Assembly (NCBI RefSeq): GCF_004027225.2 | Contig: NC_044277.2 | Span: 97,647,552-97,711,551 of the forward strand | Reading direction: 5' to 3' | Source: Strigops habroptila | Lineage: Eukaryota; Chordata; Aves; Psittaciformes; Psittacidae | DNA length: 64,000 nucleotides | In this document: one piece after another, positions 40,901-50,183 of the stretch | Numbering within the stretch: the stretch's first letter is position 1 | Layout: each line of letters opens with the position of its first letter | Notes under the pieces: generated by a model | The model's database searches: none | The model's input: the letters and a program-made list of their open reading frames with translations, nothing else | Told to the model about the DNA's origin: nothing | Position numbers and translations under genes: made by a program

Positions 40901-43900
40901 ATAAAAGAGACAAAAAGGGGTTTTAAAATGTTGGCGCTTGTATTTCATGTTGGAATAACAGGAAGATCAAGCAGGTGAAATATGGAAGTAGAAAGCAGTA
41001 GGCAGAAGTGGACACATCGCTTTGCTGCCTTTCCCTCTTGTGTGGGAGCAAAGAGAGCCCAGTGGCTCTCAGGAGTGTCATGAGGACTGGGAAATGCTTG
41101 GAGATATTCCAAGGTCTTTTCAAAAGAAGGTGTTGGGACAATGCCAAGCACAGCTCTCTCTGTTCAGTGCTCGACATCCTGGGGGAGTTGCTGCTTCGAA
41201 CCTTCCTCTTGCTGGACGATTCAGACTCTGGGCTCAAATGTCCTGCAGCTCCCAGCACAATTGCTTAGAAAATAAGCAAATATCTGTATTTTCTGTGATG
41301 CTTAAGAAGTTCCTGCTGGTGTGTGCCTCCTCCAGCATTCAGGCAGAAGCCAGTCCTGGCTTAAGGCAAAAGCTCCTGCCCTAGGACTTCTGTTCCTGGC
41401 CAGTCCTGCTCAGTCACCCTCTCCAGAGGTTTCAGAACCTCGCAGCATCCTGAAGGGACATCTTCTCTTAGGGGGTATAGGACCTGCTTTCTCAGGATCC
41501 TTGTTTCTGATTCCCTGCCTCTAGCTCACCACTTTGCCTGTCAAGCGATACTGCATCGAGCTAAACCTTCCTGAACTGCCTGTAAACCATCTATCTTGCC
41601 ATCTTGTCCACCTACCTGCTGCGTTGCGCAACAGCCCTATTTCCAGGCTGCTGAGACGCTGCGAATCTTGGCGTTAATGCTCTTGGTTCCATTTTAAGAA
41701 ACAACAGTCCTGTTGTGAAATGTGGGAAGCAACCCACACCAGAAAGCCAAGCACATTTGCGCTTCTTCCTGCTGGGAAATGCACAGTTTGGCTGAGGTTC
41801 TAAGATAGCGCACATGAGATAACTTTGTATGATCATGTCAGTAATAGATACTAAATTTTCCCCTGAAAGGTGGACTGATGCAGTTACCAGTAAGCTGAGG
41901 AGCTATATAACAGTTGGCAAAAGTAGCCTTTGCTGATGGAAGAAAAGAGGATGAGACAGGAGTTCATGACATAGATCTCTAGTTGGGGTCTTCTGCATGT
42001 CTGCTGCAACTCTGCCAGGCTTTCTCTGTTGGAGCTGGACATGCCAAGTATGTGGCTCTCGAGGTCAGTCTCATGATCAAGGAGGGCTGAAAGGAAGAAA
42101 TCTCAGCTTGAGTTTGGGTCACGACCTGTTGCGGATGGAGCAACACACTTCACTCATAAGAGAGAACTATCAATATTGATATAAAACAGTGATTTGACAG
42201 AATTTAATAATACATACTAAGCTAACAGAAAGGAGATTTAGATGAGACATGAGGAAGAAGTTCTTCCCTGTGAGGGTGGTGAGGCCCTGGCACAGGTTGC
42301 CCAGAGAAGCTGTGGCTGCCCCATCCCTGGGAGTGTTCAAGGCCAGGTTGGACGGGGCTTGGAGCAACCTGCTCTAGTGGAAGGTGTCCCTGCCCGTGGC
42401 AGGGGGTTGGAACTGGATGAGCTTCAAGGTCCCTTCCAACCCAAACCACTCTGATTCTATGAAGTACAACGGTGATTTAACAAGATGCAATGGCAATGAG
42501 CACTTGAGTGTTTACTGCATGGAGACCCTCCCATTGAGTCTTGAAGTTCAGAAATGACCCTCTGGCTTTCTAAACTCCTCAGAAAGGAGTCTAGGTGCTC
42601 CTAGACAGCTCTGGCTTGTCTTCAGACTTCATCTCAGTCTTGGTCAGTGGTTTATGTCTGGAGGATTATATATGCACAATCTATCTTTTATATCACTTAA
42701 GATTTCAATGTGTGGTGGTGTTAATCACTTACTGAGAATCTGTTGTGGCAAAGAATCTCTCAACCTCAAGGAGTAACCTTGGGAGGTGTCCCTTCTCCAG
42801 GGGAGACCCTGGCATGCAACCTGGTGCTGTGCAGGAGAGCTCCATGGGCCCTGGGCTGCCTACTAGTTATGGAGCGAGATAGTTGACACATAGTCATGTT
42901 TGCATCCCCCCAAGAAGGGAGGGCAAAGAAATCACTCACAGCAGAGTCCTTGGGGCAGCCTGGAGCAGTTCCAGGATGTTTGAGCCCCAAATCACAGTGA
43001 TGTTGTTTTGTTAATCTCCTGGCAAAATACAGGAGAAACCAGTGTGTGTAACAGAACCGCCTGTGTCATCCCCTGCACAGGACTCACTGAAGCATTGACT
43101 TTCTTAGCACATTTAGATAAGGCTTGATAAAAATTGGCTGTTGATCTGCTTGGTTCTGTTTACACAATTCCTTCAAAGCTGTTTGCTCCGCAACGTAATG
43201 TTTTTCTCTCTCGAGGGAGTCAGTCTGACAGCTGCCAAAGAACGGGGACAGCTTGTCTTCTTGGAAGGCCTCAAGTCCTGCCTTGACCTCTGGTTTGGAG
43301 AGGAGGAGAAGCAGTCAGGACAGCCCAGTCCTCTTCAGTTTATAAGGTAAACCTGACCAGTTGGTGGTTCTGCCAGTGCAGCCAACACCGAGAGCATCAG
43401 CAAGGTCTGCGGTTGAGATCAGGCTCCCTTTGGGCTTTGCTCTGAGGCCGAAGGACCCAGTAGCGGCACACCCAAGTGAAGAGAAATGCCATCACCATGC
43501 ACATTGCTGTGCTTGCCCTGCCCTGCCTCTCCCTGCTGCTCAAAGAGGGATTCTGTGCCCCTTCTCCAGAATTTTAGAGCAATTTCCACCCCTGTCCCCA
43601 TTGCCGAGCATGTTTTAGATCTAGAGAAAATCTATTTTGTCACTCGACAGGTTTGTGTCAAATAAAACTCCAAGAAGCTTTATTCCTTTTGTTATTATTT
43701 TGAGTTATATTCCAAAAGAACAGTACTGCTTTAATCATGCTGGCTTTCATTTTTATTTCCACTTCACTTTCTCCATGCCCCTGATGATTTGATAGAAAAA
43801 TATCCATTGAGGACTGTTAAACTGGCAAAAACCGTGTCCTGGGCTGCATCACCAGCAGCGTGACCAGCAGGTCGAGGGAGGGTATTCTCCCCCTCTGCTC

Positions 43901-46850
43901 CGCTCTGGTGAGACCCCCCCTGCAGTCCTGCATCCAGCTCTGGGGCAACAACATAAGGATGTGGAGCTGTTGGTGCGAGTCCAGAAGACGCCACAAAGAT
44001 GCTCTGAGGGCTGGAGCACCTCTGCTGTGGAGACAGGCTGAGAGAGCTGGGCTTGTGCAGCTGGAGAAGAGAAGGCTCTGGGGACAGCTTAGAGCAGCTT
44101 CCAGTGCCTAAAGGGGCCAACAAGAAAGCTGGAAAGGGGCTTTTGACAAGGGCAGGTAGGGACAGGAGAAGGAAGAATGACTTTAAACTGACAGAGGGGA
44201 GATTTAGATGAGGTCTTAGGAAGGTCTTCCCCGTGAGGGAAGACATTGGGTCAGTGGCTGAGGGGGACATGCAGTGTGTGCATGGGCCACACCCTTCGAA
44301 ACCTCCTCCTTCTCTTCCAGCGAGAGCGCTTCTGACCTCAAAGCCTTGTTTGACTTTGTCCGGGTGTCCCTGACTCCTGCTGGCAGTGACTCCTGGAAGG
44401 GCCCCGTGCTGCTGGTGGACGACCTCAGTGTCCTGCTCAGCCTGGGTGCCACGCCGGTGGCAGTGCTGGACTTCATCCACTACTGCAGAGTCGTGGTGTG
44501 CTCCCAGCTGAAGGTACTGCTTCCTCTGCGTGCAGCGTCCTGTATGCTATGTGTACAGAAGAGCCTCTGGAGCAAAGCCTGGCTTTCTTTTCTTTCTCCA
44601 CCTGTGCATGATGAGGTTTTGAAAGGCTTTGGCTAACCAAGAAATTCCAGTTATTGCTCTAGGGCCACTCGCAGGGAGTTGTGTTAGTCCCTGGAGTACC
44701 TGTGTAGGGTCCTTTGCAACTGGTTTCCCAGGAGATGCTGCCTAGAGAAGAGCTGTGTCTGACGTGCAAGCAGGGATTCGAGGTGCAAAATAATGTTACT
44801 TAGAGCTCCTGGCTCTCCAGAGATCTCTACTCACACCTGTGTTTGTGTGCATGTGGGAGAGCAGGGAAGGAAATGGGTTACAAAGGTAGCGAGGGGCTGA
44901 TGTATCTCCCAGGCGACAGAAATGAAGGTCCTCTCAGAGGGCACCTGAGTCCCTGCTTCCACCAGTCTTAACTGTTGCTGTGTGTTGCACTGGCTGGTTT
45001 CTAAGGGCGTATGACAATGCAGCACTTCTACAAAGCTCTCCTGAGTGATGTGCTAACTTCAGAGAGCATTGCAGCCAAAAATCTTTACAGTCACATCCAT
45101 CCGTTGCTATTTACGTTGCAGCGTCCCCCACCCTGGCCAATTCTCTCTCTGCTTGAGTGAGAAATAAAGTAGATGGTGTCAGGTTTTGTTATCCTGCATT
45201 TCATATGGTGCCAGGGTGTTTGTGCTGTAAATGCTGACAAGGGATGTTCTGCTTGCTGAGAATATTTACCTCCAAAACACCTAAAAAAGATGATAAATCA
45301 CACTAACACATCTCTATTTCTGTCTAAGAAAGTTCTAAAGCTTCAAAGTACACTTTAATTGACTGGGAATTTCATGTTATTTTAAGTCCTTGGTGACCTG
45401 CATGGGCTGAGGCAGAGACTCTTGGGATGTATTTTTAATAGAGTTGGTGGTGCTTTGGGGGAGCATTTTGCTTCTTGCGAGAGCTGTGAAGCTTCGAGCA
45501 TTACAGCTCTGCCTGCGTCCGTTCAGCCATGTCTCTATGTAGCTGTTCTGAATTTATTCAGAGAGTTGCCACTAGTGTGGCCTGATGGACTGGTTTAACT
45601 AGATAGCTATCGCATGCCAAAGGCTTGATGTATTTTTAGGCAGCATGTTATATATATCTATATGTACAGTATAGGGACAGCAAGCTGTTTCAGAGTTTTC
45701 GATATATATCTGCTGTTTATATTCTCAGTGGACTTAGCTCAGAACCAGCTGCTGTGCTGGGGATGTCTAAGTAGCTTAACATGGCATTTCACAAGCTCCC
45801 ATTGCTGTCTCCTCTTCCTTACCGTGATTAGGGATTAGGAATCAGCCAGGGGCTCATCTCTGCCTGGTGCTCTCATTCCAGGGTAACATCGTGGTGCTGG
45901 TTCACAGCAATGAGGATTCCGAAGATGAGGAAAATGAACTGGTGGTGAACTCTCTGTGTCATCACAGTGACCTGATCCTGTGGGTAGAGGGGCTGGTGAC
46001 TGGCTTCTGCAAGGATGTTCACGGGCAGGTAATGCATGGGAGAGCACAGAGAGGTGGCACATGGTAATGTCACATAAAACACTGCCTGCAGGCCCAAGGG
46101 TGGGTGAGACATGTTCTGTCTACCCCACGGGAGACAATCCATGCTGCAGCATGGTTAAGGACTAACAAGCAGCCTTGTTGCAGTCACCAGGATCTGCTGG
46201 AGCAGCTGGGCTCTTTTGGCTGTGACTCTGCTTCCGCAGGGATATTCAGGGACATCCTGCCACCTGGGGACTCCCCCATATCTGGAAGCTGGAAGGGGTT
46301 TATACAGCAGCTGCAGCACAGGCTGTATCCCACCCCAAGGTGATGGCAAAGAAAAATATTCATTTCCCGGGAAGCTACCTCAGACTGTCATGGAATCACA
46401 GACTGGTTTGGGTTGGAAGGGACCTTAAAGCTCATTTAGTTCCAACTAGACACAAGGCTATTGTGTCAGTGGATCTCAGCCTGGCCTGCAGTGCTCCCCC
46501 TGGGGCTGGGAAGGCAGCTGGGTCGCTGGGGCCTGGTTACTGCATGGTCTTTTGTCAGAGGCTGCCACCAAAGGGACTGGTTACAGGCAGGTGTGACAGG
46601 TTTTTTAATCAGTGATCCTTCTAATCTCCCTTCCCTGCAGGCTAGCAAGAGGGGTGGAGGCGTGAGGATGCTGTGACTGGGGTAGCCAAAGGGGTGATAT
46701 TCCTATTCTTTTCCTTTGCAGATTAAAATAATTAGGAGAGTGTCCTTGGAGCTGACAGGGGAGCAGGATGTCGTCCAGATCTACCAGTACAAGATCCAGG
46801 ACAAGAATGTCACCTTTTTTGCTAGAGGGCTGTCAGCTGCAGTCCTGTGA
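28471..46850 (+). CDS. ELP6: ELP6, Elongator complex subunit 6, complete coding region in 7 exons
   Basis: The coding exons are 28471-28524, 33597-33675, 35298-35368, 43216-43346, 44321-44513, 45882-46028 and 46722-46850. They total 804 nt and 267 residues (human 266), in one continuous frame. ELP6 is a RecA-fold protein of the Elp4-Elp5-Elp6 ring of Elongator, which modifies tRNA wobble uridines. The start MFAELNELLDASPQRPD, the segment TDGSFLVHHFLSFYL, the block ERGQLVFLEGLKS, the Walker-B-like VLLVDDLSVLLSLG, DFIHYCR, EGLVTGFCKDVHGQ and the end YQYKIQDKNVTFFARGLSAA-VL all match the family. No canonical Walker A GKT/S motif is present, as is usual for this non-catalytic subunit. The large introns carry several CR1 copies. 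Confidence 0.96.
29246..29671 (+). mobile_element. CR1 LINE, 5'-truncated, in ELP6 intron 1
   Basis: The copy runs from GAGGGCTGGAGTGCTTC to the intact terminal repeats GATTCTGTGATTCTATGG. It is of the GGACGGGGCTTGG type and has very little divergence from the other young copies. Confidence 0.93.
31367..31770 (+). mobile_element. CR1 LINE with internal deletion, in ELP6 intron 1
   Basis: It starts in the ORF2 tail (CCCCCTGCAGTCCTGCATCC) and ends at CATTCTGGGGTTCTATGG. About 170 bp between GCCTAAAGGGGCCAGCAAG and GGCTGCCCCATCCC, present in sister copies, are missing. Confidence 0.9.
32182..32269. repeat. 44-bp tandem duplication
   Basis: Two 44-bp units start at GGATTTAAGGGTTTATAACT and GGATTTAAGAGTTTATAACT and differ at only about two positions, indicating a recent duplication in ELP6 intron 1. 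Confidence 0.95.
33597..33675 (+). CDS. ELP6: ELP6 coding exon 2
   Basis: After TTTCTTTTTCAG the exon reads GKFTLLRDTRTDGSFLVHHF then LSFYLR and one base. The donor is GTATGT, phase 1. The position where other RecA-fold proteins carry a P-loop reads RDTRTDGSF, without GKT/S. Confidence 0.96.
34395..34690 (-). mobile_element. CR1 ORF2 (reverse transcriptase) fragment, antisense
   Basis: On the + strand it reads GGTGTCACTGGAAACTTGCT, GTCACTGACAAAGATGTTGA, TCGTCACTGGTCTGCACTTG and CCATCAAATCCACGCCTC, the complement of the CR1 reverse-transcriptase region. It is diverged and frame-broken, and lies in ELP6 intron 2. Confidence 0.75.
35298..35368 (+). CDS. ELP6: ELP6 coding exon 3
   Basis: The exon encodes the split Ala, then GCKVCFVALLQSFSHYNIIA and QKL, matching the family. 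Phase 0 follows at a GTAAGT donor. The acceptor reads CTACCTGAG, that is a GAG rather than a CAG or TAG 3' splice site, preceded by a C-rich tract. Confidence 0.95.
36406..36752 (-). mobile_element. CR1 LINE 3' part, antisense, in ELP6 intron 3
   Basis: Reading + strand it begins with the complement of the terminal repeats (AATCCTAGAATGTTTTGGGT) and continues through CCTGCCATGGGCAGGGGCAC to CCCTTTAAGTGTTGGAAGG. It carries the complement of the GGACACAGGGGCTTGG variant. Confidence 0.92.
37770..38158 (+). mobile_element. CR1 LINE 3' part, sense, in ELP6 intron 3
   Basis: The copy runs from about AGAACCTGGCCCAAGGGG through CTTTAAACTGACAGAGGGGA to GCTGTGATTCTGTGATTCC. It has the GGACACAGGGGCTTGG variant and forms an inverted pair with the antisense copy about 1 kb upstream. 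Confidence 0.92.
40887..40903. repeat. (TA)n microsatellite
   Basis: Seventeen bases of alternating A and T lie in ELP6 intron 3. Confidence 0.9.
42225..42462 (+). mobile_element. CR1 LINE 3' fragment, sense, in ELP6 intron 3
   Basis: It starts at AACAGAAAGGAGATTTAGAT and ends at CACTCTGATTCTATGAAG. It has the GGACGGGGCTTGG form and GTGTCCCTGCCCGTGGCAGG. Confidence 0.92.
43216..43346 (+). CDS. ELP6: ELP6 coding exon 4
   Basis: The exon encodes GVSLTAAKERGQLVFLEGLK, then SCLDLWFGEEEKQSGQPSPL and QFI plus two bases of Arg. Phase 2 follows at GTAAAC. The acceptor is CTCTCTCGAG, again a GAG 3' splice site. Conservation of the following Gly-Val-Ser fixes this boundary. Confidence 0.94.
43826..44241 (+). 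mobile_element. CR1 LINE, truncated at both ends, in ELP6 intron 4
   Basis: It begins in ORF2 (ACCGTGTCCTGGGCTGCATC, CAGCGTGACCAGCAGGTCGA) and stops in the 3' UTR at AGGTCTTCCCCGTGAGGG. The 3' terminal half is absent. It ends only about 80 nt before exon 5. Confidence 0.92.
44321..44513 (+). CDS. ELP6: ELP6 coding exon 5
   Basis: After CTTCTCTTCCAG the exon encodes SESASDLKALFDFVRVSLTP, then the hydrophobic strand GPVLLVDDLSVLLSLG, which resembles a Walker B segment, and AVLDFIHYCRVVVCSQLK. Phase 0 follows at a GTACTG donor. Confidence 0.97.
45882..46028 (+). CDS. ELP6: ELP6 coding exon 6
   Basis: The exon has forty-nine codons from GNIVVLVHSNEDSEDEENEL to EGLVTGFCKDVHGQ. The acceptor is TCTCATTCCAG and the donor GTAATG, phase 0 at both ends. 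The acidic loop EDSEDEENE matches the family. Confidence 0.97.
46389..46455 (-). mobile_element. CR1 terminal fragment, antisense, in ELP6 intron 6
   Basis: Only the last ~65 bp are present. The + strand reads TGGAATCACAGACTGGTTTG and GGTTGGAAGGGACCTTAAAG, the complement of the CR1 3' end. Confidence 0.85.
46722..46850 (+). CDS. ELP6: ELP6 coding exon 7 (C-terminus)
   Basis: After TTCCTTTGCAG the exon encodes IKIIRRVSLELTGEQDVVQI, then YQYKIQDKNVTFFARGLSAA and VL, and stops at TGA 46848. The C-terminal YQYKIQDK block is diagnostic for ELP6. Confidence 0.97.
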   Translation: MKIIRRVSLELTGEQDVVQIYQYKIQDKNVTFFARGLSAAVL

Positions 46851-47498
46851 TGCAGTGATACCGCACAGTGCTGCGAGAGCAACGCGGAGCAAGGCTGGGG
46901 AGGCTCGTATGTGCCACCAAACCTGCCTGGCTGCTTCACCAGCACCTTCCAGGAGCAGCGCAGCAAACTGACCCAGGAGGGAAGCTTAAACGCGTGTTGA
47001 ACTGCATGCCAACAAGGGGATTAGCCTGCCCGGAGTTTGCTGCAATCCCTTTGTCCTCCCACCCCGTTCCCAACAAACACAGGCCAAGAAAAAGTGCACA
47101 AACTTGCCAGAATGGCCCTTAGAGCGTGTAAATACAAGCAGGGGGGATGCCCCTTGGGCTGGGCGTGCCTCACCCTTTCCGGTGTGTTATGGCATGGCAG
47201 TGCCAGGCACTGCTGCGTGGAGGGATCACCCCACCCTCCCGCTGGCATTTAATGGGATGACACAGAGCGGGTGGAGGCAGGGATGGTCTGGGAGCATGTT
47301 GCAATTCTTACCTTTCTCCCAGCTCTGGCACAGGAGAGAGATTTGCTCAACTCACAGCTTCCACAGTGTTGGAAAAAAATCAATAGCTGTGTGTACAGCC
47401 CCTCACCTTGCTGCAGTCAGACCCAGACCTTGCTTGGTTGATCCCTTGCTTTGTTTAGTTACTTTCCCTCTTTTCATGTGAAACCCCCATGCCGTGGT

Positions 47499-47653
47499 GC
47501 CCCATCCCTAGCAGTGTTCAAGGCCAGGTTGGACAGGGCTTGGAGCAACCTGCTCTAGTGGAGGGTGTCCCTGACCATGGCAGGGGGTTGGAACAGGATG
47601 AGTTTTAAGGTCCCTTCCAACCCAAGCTGTTCTGTGATTCTGTGATTCTATGT
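47499..47653 (+). mobile_element. CR1 3' fragment in the ELP6 3' UTR
   Basis: It runs from TGCCCCATCCCTAGCAGTG through GGTTGGACAGGGCTTGGAGC to the intact terminal GATTCTGTGATTCTATG, in sense orientation. Confidence 0.92.
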
Positions 47654-47806
47654 GTGTCAGTTTATTGTGTGGCTTCCCAAGGTCATCCTTGGCTTTATGT
47701 GATGGACGGACACTTGTCCATGAACCTGTCTCAGCCACTGCTTCCCAATCACAAATCATGACTAGCAGTTTTATGAGCTGCCTGTACTGAAGCATAATTG
47801 GGGGCT

Positions 47807-47812
47807 AATAAA
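47807..47812 (+). terminator. ELP6: Candidate poly(A) signal of ELP6
   Basis: AATAAA lies in the context GGGCTAATAAACACTTATTT. No strong GT-rich element follows at once, so the assignment is tentative. Confidence 0.35.
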
Positions 47813-47830
47813 CACTTATTTTAGATAAAG

Positions 47831-49899
47831 GGTACAGTCATCAAGTAACCATAGATCTCTGCATGGGAAGTGCTCCCCACAGGCTCCTTGGCAGGGGAGA
47901 GAAATGGGCATCTCCTGTGCACGGGTGAGGATATAGCTTTGGATCCCTGGAGCAGAGCTCAGACCTGGAGGTCTCCTTGTAGATGCTCTGGTTGTAGTGG
48001 GAGATAAATAATATCCTGCATGCTGGTGGGACATGGGAGTGACTTACCAGCTCCTTTGCAGCTCCAGAGCCAGGGTAACAACTCTGGACGTGGGAGTGGG
48101 ACATGTTCCTGCTATTTTCCACCACCCGCCAATGGTGCCTGGCCCAGCTGTGATACTGCTGCCGGTGGGTTCAAAGCCCTACCCTGGCAAAGGCAAGCTG
48201 GTGGCTTGGCCTCCTCCCGAGTCACACCAACCCTCGGGCTGGTGCCTGCTGTGCCTTGCTGAGGTACAACATGTTTCTTGGCTGCCTGCTGTGAGAGTGG
48301 CAGAGGCCAGCATTACCGCTGCCATCCTGGCGTGGTGGCAGAGCCGGGGGGACAACGCATGGTCACCATCTGCAAAGGAAGGATGGGACAACTTTGGGGA
48401 TCGGAGCTGCAGGCACTACAGCTGCTTAAAATGCACCTGTAATGGGCATATAATGGTGTGTAATTGAAGCAATACCTGTATGATTAGCTTCCCCTTGGAG
48501 AGATCCCAAACCATCCCTGCTCCAAGCCCTGCTGAGCTACCCTGCGAGGCCATGACCCAACTGAGACCTTGCTCTGGAGCTGACGCTGCAGGAAGAGATG
48601 CAATTGATGGCAGAACAGGGTGGCCTTGGCAGGGTCAGCCAACATCTGTGTGCTTGGGGCCGCCGCTACCCGCAGCTCTTTGTTTGCCAGCCAGAGGTTG
48701 TGTAATGCTGCATCCCGACCCATAGAGCAGGTGTCACTTGGCCCGAGATCTCTGGTTTTCACTCCCTCAGCCTTGGTGGGAGCAGCTGGGGCTTTGGCCA
48801 GGCAGCAAGCTGGGAAAGGTTCACCGAGGCTGGGACTGGTGAGATGGGATGCAGGCCCCTGGGAGAGGGGTTGATGTGGTGGTATCAGGCAGGGCTGCCG
48901 GCAGCAGAGACTGTTGGAAAGCACCGGAGCCTGACAGCTGCAAGACAGGCTCCGTAAAAGCTGGTTTGTGGAGGGTGCTCAGTCCCTGGAGATGAACACG
49001 CAGGGGCTGCCTTTCCCTTGTCCCATTTCTGCTCCTTTCCTGCTTCTCACTCTGGTTTCCTGCTAAGACCTGTCTTCTCAGGGCCACTTTCCTCTCTGAC
49101 ACTGCCTCCTTCCTTGCAGGGCTTCCCCCTGGATTTCAGGAGTGATGTTTGGCAGCCAGGAGCTGTGCTGGGGGGTGATGGCAGGGCTGGCAGCACCGGC
49201 ATGGGGCTGGCTGGCTGTGGAGCAGTGGTAGCCTGGCTGCTGTCCTCTGGCCCACTCTGGCTTTACCAGGGCCAGAGCTGCTGAATCCTTTGCTGCAGTT
49301 CTCGGCCTGCCCACGGCTTTCTTCACACCAGGGGAAAAAGAAGCCAGAGACTCTGCTCTGGTGCCATGGGGAAAGCCCTGACCCTGCAGGCACCTTATAC
49401 CCACACTGTGTGGCATCCACCCCATGCCAGGGCTGTGCTGGCAGGAGCAGTGTGGACATTCCTAACAAAAAGAAAAGATCGCTTGGCCTCAGGGTACCAC
49501 CTGCCCCTTCCCCTTGTCCTGCTGCTCTTGCTCTCCTTCCAGCGCAGCAGTCCTCTGACCCAGCCCAAGCCATGTACCCCCGGTGTCCGGCTTACTCCCA
49601 TTCCACGGAGCTCCGGGAACGTGTCTGAGTCCCCTCCATCCCCTGCACCGAGCCTCAGGGCTCTCAGTACAACGTCCTCCCTCCAGGTCCACTCTCCCCG
49701 CAGTGCCCCGGCTCTCCTGGAGCTCAATCCTCCCTCTCAGCCGCTACACCCAGCCTGTGCCGCAGGGCTCCTAGCGCACGCCCCCCCTCAGCCCCGCCAC
49801 TGCCCCGCGTCCGGGTCCTCTCTCCCCTCTTAACTCCATGTCAGCCGGTTCCCGGTGCGATCCTCTCTGTGCACCAGGGCTCCGTTACCCCGGCTCCCG
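47831..49899. other. Intergenic spacer between ELP6 and SCAP
   Basis: About 2 kb in which I recognise no exon, RNA gene or repeat. CpG density rises from about 49,590 towards the next promoter. Confidence 0.5.
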
Positions 49900-50069
49900 G
49901 TCTTGACCCCGCTCCCCTCCCTCCGCGCTCCACGTACTCCCACCACCACCAAGCCGCTTCCGCCCCTCCACATGACCGGTGGCGGCCCCGCCCCGCTGGG
50001 GGCGTGACCTGGGGTCAGAAGGGGGCGTGTCCCTGGGAGGGAGCGTGGCTAAGGGAGGCGGGGGGCGTG

Positions 50070-50183
50070 GCCTGCGTACGTTCGCGCGTAGGGCCCGGCA
50101 GCAGCAGCAGCAGCAGCAGCGGCGGCATCGGGGGGAGGGCGGGAGGGGGTGGGAGAACCGGATCGGGAGCGACCGGCCGAGCG
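50070..50183 (+). other. SCAP: Probable SCAP 5' UTR exon 1
   Basis: The region follows the GC boxes, contains a GCA repeat and GGCGGCATCGG, and meets a good donor GCG|GTGAGG at 50184. The start is a guess and other donors lie close by (50346-50358). No ATG-initiated SCAP sequence is present. Confidence 0.35.
50098..50120. repeat. (GCA)n trinucleotide repeat
   Basis: Between seven and eight GCA units are followed by GGCGGC, in the putative SCAP 5' UTR. Confidence 0.95.

Larger units (their letters stand above)
35369..43215 (+). other. ELP6: ELP6 intron 3
   Basis: This 7.8-kb intron is the largest in the gene. It carries one antisense and two sense CR1 copies and a TA microsatellite. The remaining sequence shows nothing recognisable. 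Confidence 0.85.
46851..47830 (+). other. ELP6: ELP6 3' UTR (approximate)
   Basis: The first canonical AATAAA after the stop codon is at 47807-47812, giving a 3' UTR of nearly 1 kb that includes a CR1 3' fragment. A shorter UTR using a variant hexamer cannot be excluded. Confidence 0.4.
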
